Assembly: GCA_902783795.1 (NCBI GenBank)
Contig: CACZSO010000165.1
Location: 1 to 16,241, forward strand
From: an uncultured Eubacteriales bacterium
GTDB taxonomy: Bacteria; Bacillota; Clostridia; Lachnospirales; Lachnospiraceae
DNA length: 16,241 nt
Direction: 5' to 3'
In this document: in pieces, positions 15,303 through 16,241 of the stretch
Numbering within the stretch: position 1 is the stretch's first letter
How the letters are laid out: each line of letters begins with the position of its first letter
Notes under the pieces: generated by a model
What the model saw: only the letters and a program-made list of their open reading frames with translations
The model's database searches: none
What the model was told of the DNA's origin: nothing
Position numbers and translations under genes: made by a program

Positions 15303-16183
15303 TGCGTATGTACAAGATTTTAAAAAAAGAACTGCTGGCTGAAAAGATCTGGCTGATGGAAGTGGAAGCGCCCAGGGTGGCTTTATCCTGCGAACCCGGC
15401 CAGTTCGTCATCGTGAAGATCGATGAAAAGGGAGAGCGTATTCCCCTGACCATCGCAGATTACGACCGGGAAAAGGGCGTGATCACCATCGTATTCCAGG
15501 AAGTGGGGGCTTCCACTTTCCGGATGACCCAGATGGAAGAGGGTGGCGGTTTCGATACTTTTGTCGGACCCTTGGGAAAGGCCTCTGACTTTGTTAAAGA
15601 ACCGGCGGAAACCTTGATAGACAGAAGATATCTGTTCGTAGCCGGCGGCGTAGGAACGGCGCCTGTCTATCCCCAGGTCAAATGGATGAAGGAACACGGG
15701 TATAAGGCCGATGTGATCATCGGAGCCCGGACTAAGGACCTGATCTTCTTTGAGGATAAGATGGGAAGCGTGGCGGATCATCTCTACATTGCCACTGACG
15801 ACGGTTCCTATGGCTTTAATGGTAATGTGGTCGCCATGATGCAGCATTTGTTCGGTCAGGGCGAGGCTTATGATATCTGTGTGGCCATCGGTCCTTTGAT
15901 TATGATGAAATTTGTCTGTGAACTTACGAAAAAGACCGGACTTCAGACCATCGTCTCCATGAACCCTATCATGGTGGATGGCACCGGGATGTGCGGGGCC
16001 TGCCGGCTCCAGGTGGGCGATGAGATCAAATTCGCCTGTGTGGACGGACCGGAATTTGATGGGCACCTGGTGGATTTCGACCAGGCCATGAAACGCTCCC
16101 GCATCTATAAGACAGAAGAAGGCCGGGCTTATCTGAAAGCAAAAGAAGGCGCTGCCCATAAGGGCGGCTGCGGAGAGTGCTAA
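15302..16183 (+). CDS. nfnA: NfnA-type FAD/NAD(P)-binding and [2Fe-2S] subunit (ferredoxin:NADP+ oxidoreductase subunit alpha)
   Basis: A 293-residue flavoprotein of the ferredoxin-reductase fold, similar to dihydroorotate dehydrogenase electron-transfer subunits. With NfnB it forms a soluble complex that couples NADH and reduced ferredoxin to NADP+ reduction. FAD binding is indicated by RIPLTIADYD (46-55), NAD binding by AGGVGTAPVYPQ (114-125), and the iron-sulfur site by MVDGTGMCGAC (224-234) plus FACVDGP (244-250), giving Cys231, Cys234 and Cys246. Asp226 is a candidate fourth ligand, as I recall one Asp ligand in Thermotoga NfnAB. The C-terminal tail GGCGEC adds two cysteines of unknown role. 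PyrK is the main alternative, but the next gene starts like an NfnB/GltA. The ATG at 15302 shares its A with the preceding TGA; an ATG at 15308 is the other possible start. Confidence 0.88.
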   Translation: MRMYKILKKELLAEKIWLMEVEAPRVALSCEPGQFVIVKIDEKGERIPLTIADYDREKGVITIVFQEVGASTFRMTQMEEGGGFDTFVGPLGKASDFVKEPAETLIDRRYLFVAGGVGTAPVYPQVKWMKEHGYKADVIIGARTKDLIFFEDKMGSVADHLYIATDDGSYGFNGNVVAMMQHLFGQGEAYDICVAIGPLIMMKFVCELTKKTGLQTIVSMNPIMVDGTGMCGACRLQVGDEIKFACVDGPEFDGHLVDFDQAMKRSRIYKTEEGRAYLKAKEGAAHKGGCGEC

Positions 16184-16196
16184 GGAGGACCTTTCG

Positions 16197-16241
16197 ATGG
16201 ATATGATGAAAAAAGTCCCCATCAGGGAACAGGCACCGGAA
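16197..16241 (+). CDS. nfnB: Probable NfnB / GltA-like NADPH-dependent oxidoreductase, first 15 codons
   Basis: Only MDMMKKVPIREQAPE is inside the window. This start closely resembles the N-terminus of the larger Nfn subunit, usually annotated as NADPH-dependent glutamate synthase small chain (gltA), in which a cysteine-rich [4Fe-4S] region follows. A strong AAGGAGG site (16182-16188), overlapping the nfnA stop codon, precedes the ATG by eight bases. The position directly after nfnA is the usual one. The domain itself lies beyond the right edge and cannot be checked. Confidence 0.75.
   Translation, partial: MDMMKKVPIREQAPE

Noticed and set aside
15383..16222. 279-codon minus-strand open frame opposite nfnA
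   Set aside because: The plus-strand reading has FAD, NAD and iron-sulfur motifs; the antisense product resembles no family and spans the nfnA/nfnB boundary.
1..16241. Mobile element, prophage, toxin-antitoxin or defence system
   Set aside because: No transposase, integrase, terminal repeats, small paired genes or defence-family motifs were found; all but one of the genes fit known housekeeping families.

Overview
The window looks like chromosomal housekeeping DNA from an anaerobic clostridial Firmicute, most likely Lachnospiraceae or a close relative. The grounds are moderate GC, strong AGGAGG-type ribosome binding sites, a single-chain Firmicute-type PurL, IMP cyclohydrolase and AICAR transformylase on separate genes, an NfnAB-type electron-bifurcating pair, and a tmRNA with the tag ANDNLAFAA. 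The family-level placement is inferred from gene style, not from any search.

Region 1 (1-8700) is the 3' part of a plus-strand purine operon: purN (3' end only), a PurO-type IMP cyclohydrolase, an AICAR transformylase-only PurH, purD, a full-length fused purL and guaB. Gaps are 0-16 bases and each gene has its own Shine-Dalgarno sequence. The set covers GAR synthesis (PurD), GAR formylation (PurN), FGAM synthesis (PurL), the last two steps to IMP (split between two proteins), and the first committed step to GMP (GuaB). A 13-bp hairpin without a T-tract follows guaB.

Region 2 (8725-9159) is a stand-alone tmRNA gene (ssrA) with its own promoter and a strong terminator. That terminator also closes the converging minus-strand operon.

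Region 3 (9172-14241) holds two potassium uptake systems arranged divergently around one 228-bp intergenic region. On the minus strand is trkA-trkH, with a double-RCK TrkA, driven by a perfect TTGACA-17-TATAAT promoter. On the plus strand is ktrB-ktrA, with a single-RCK KtrA. The plus-strand extended -10 promoter lies so close to the ktrB ATG that the transcript is probably leaderless.

Region 4 (14273-16241) starts with another extended -10 promoter and a hairpin-forming 5' leader. It contains an unrecognised membrane-anchored extracytoplasmic protein with an EPTTTTE repeat stalk, then nfnA overlapping its stop codon, then the first 15 codons of the probable nfnB, which runs off the right edge.

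No mobile element, CRISPR array, phage gene or defence system is visible. The points most worth a second look are the Tritrichomonas-like IMP dehydrogenase, the split PurH functions, the apparently leaderless ktrB, the back-to-back K+ systems, and the unknown stalked membrane protein co-transcribed with nfnAB.
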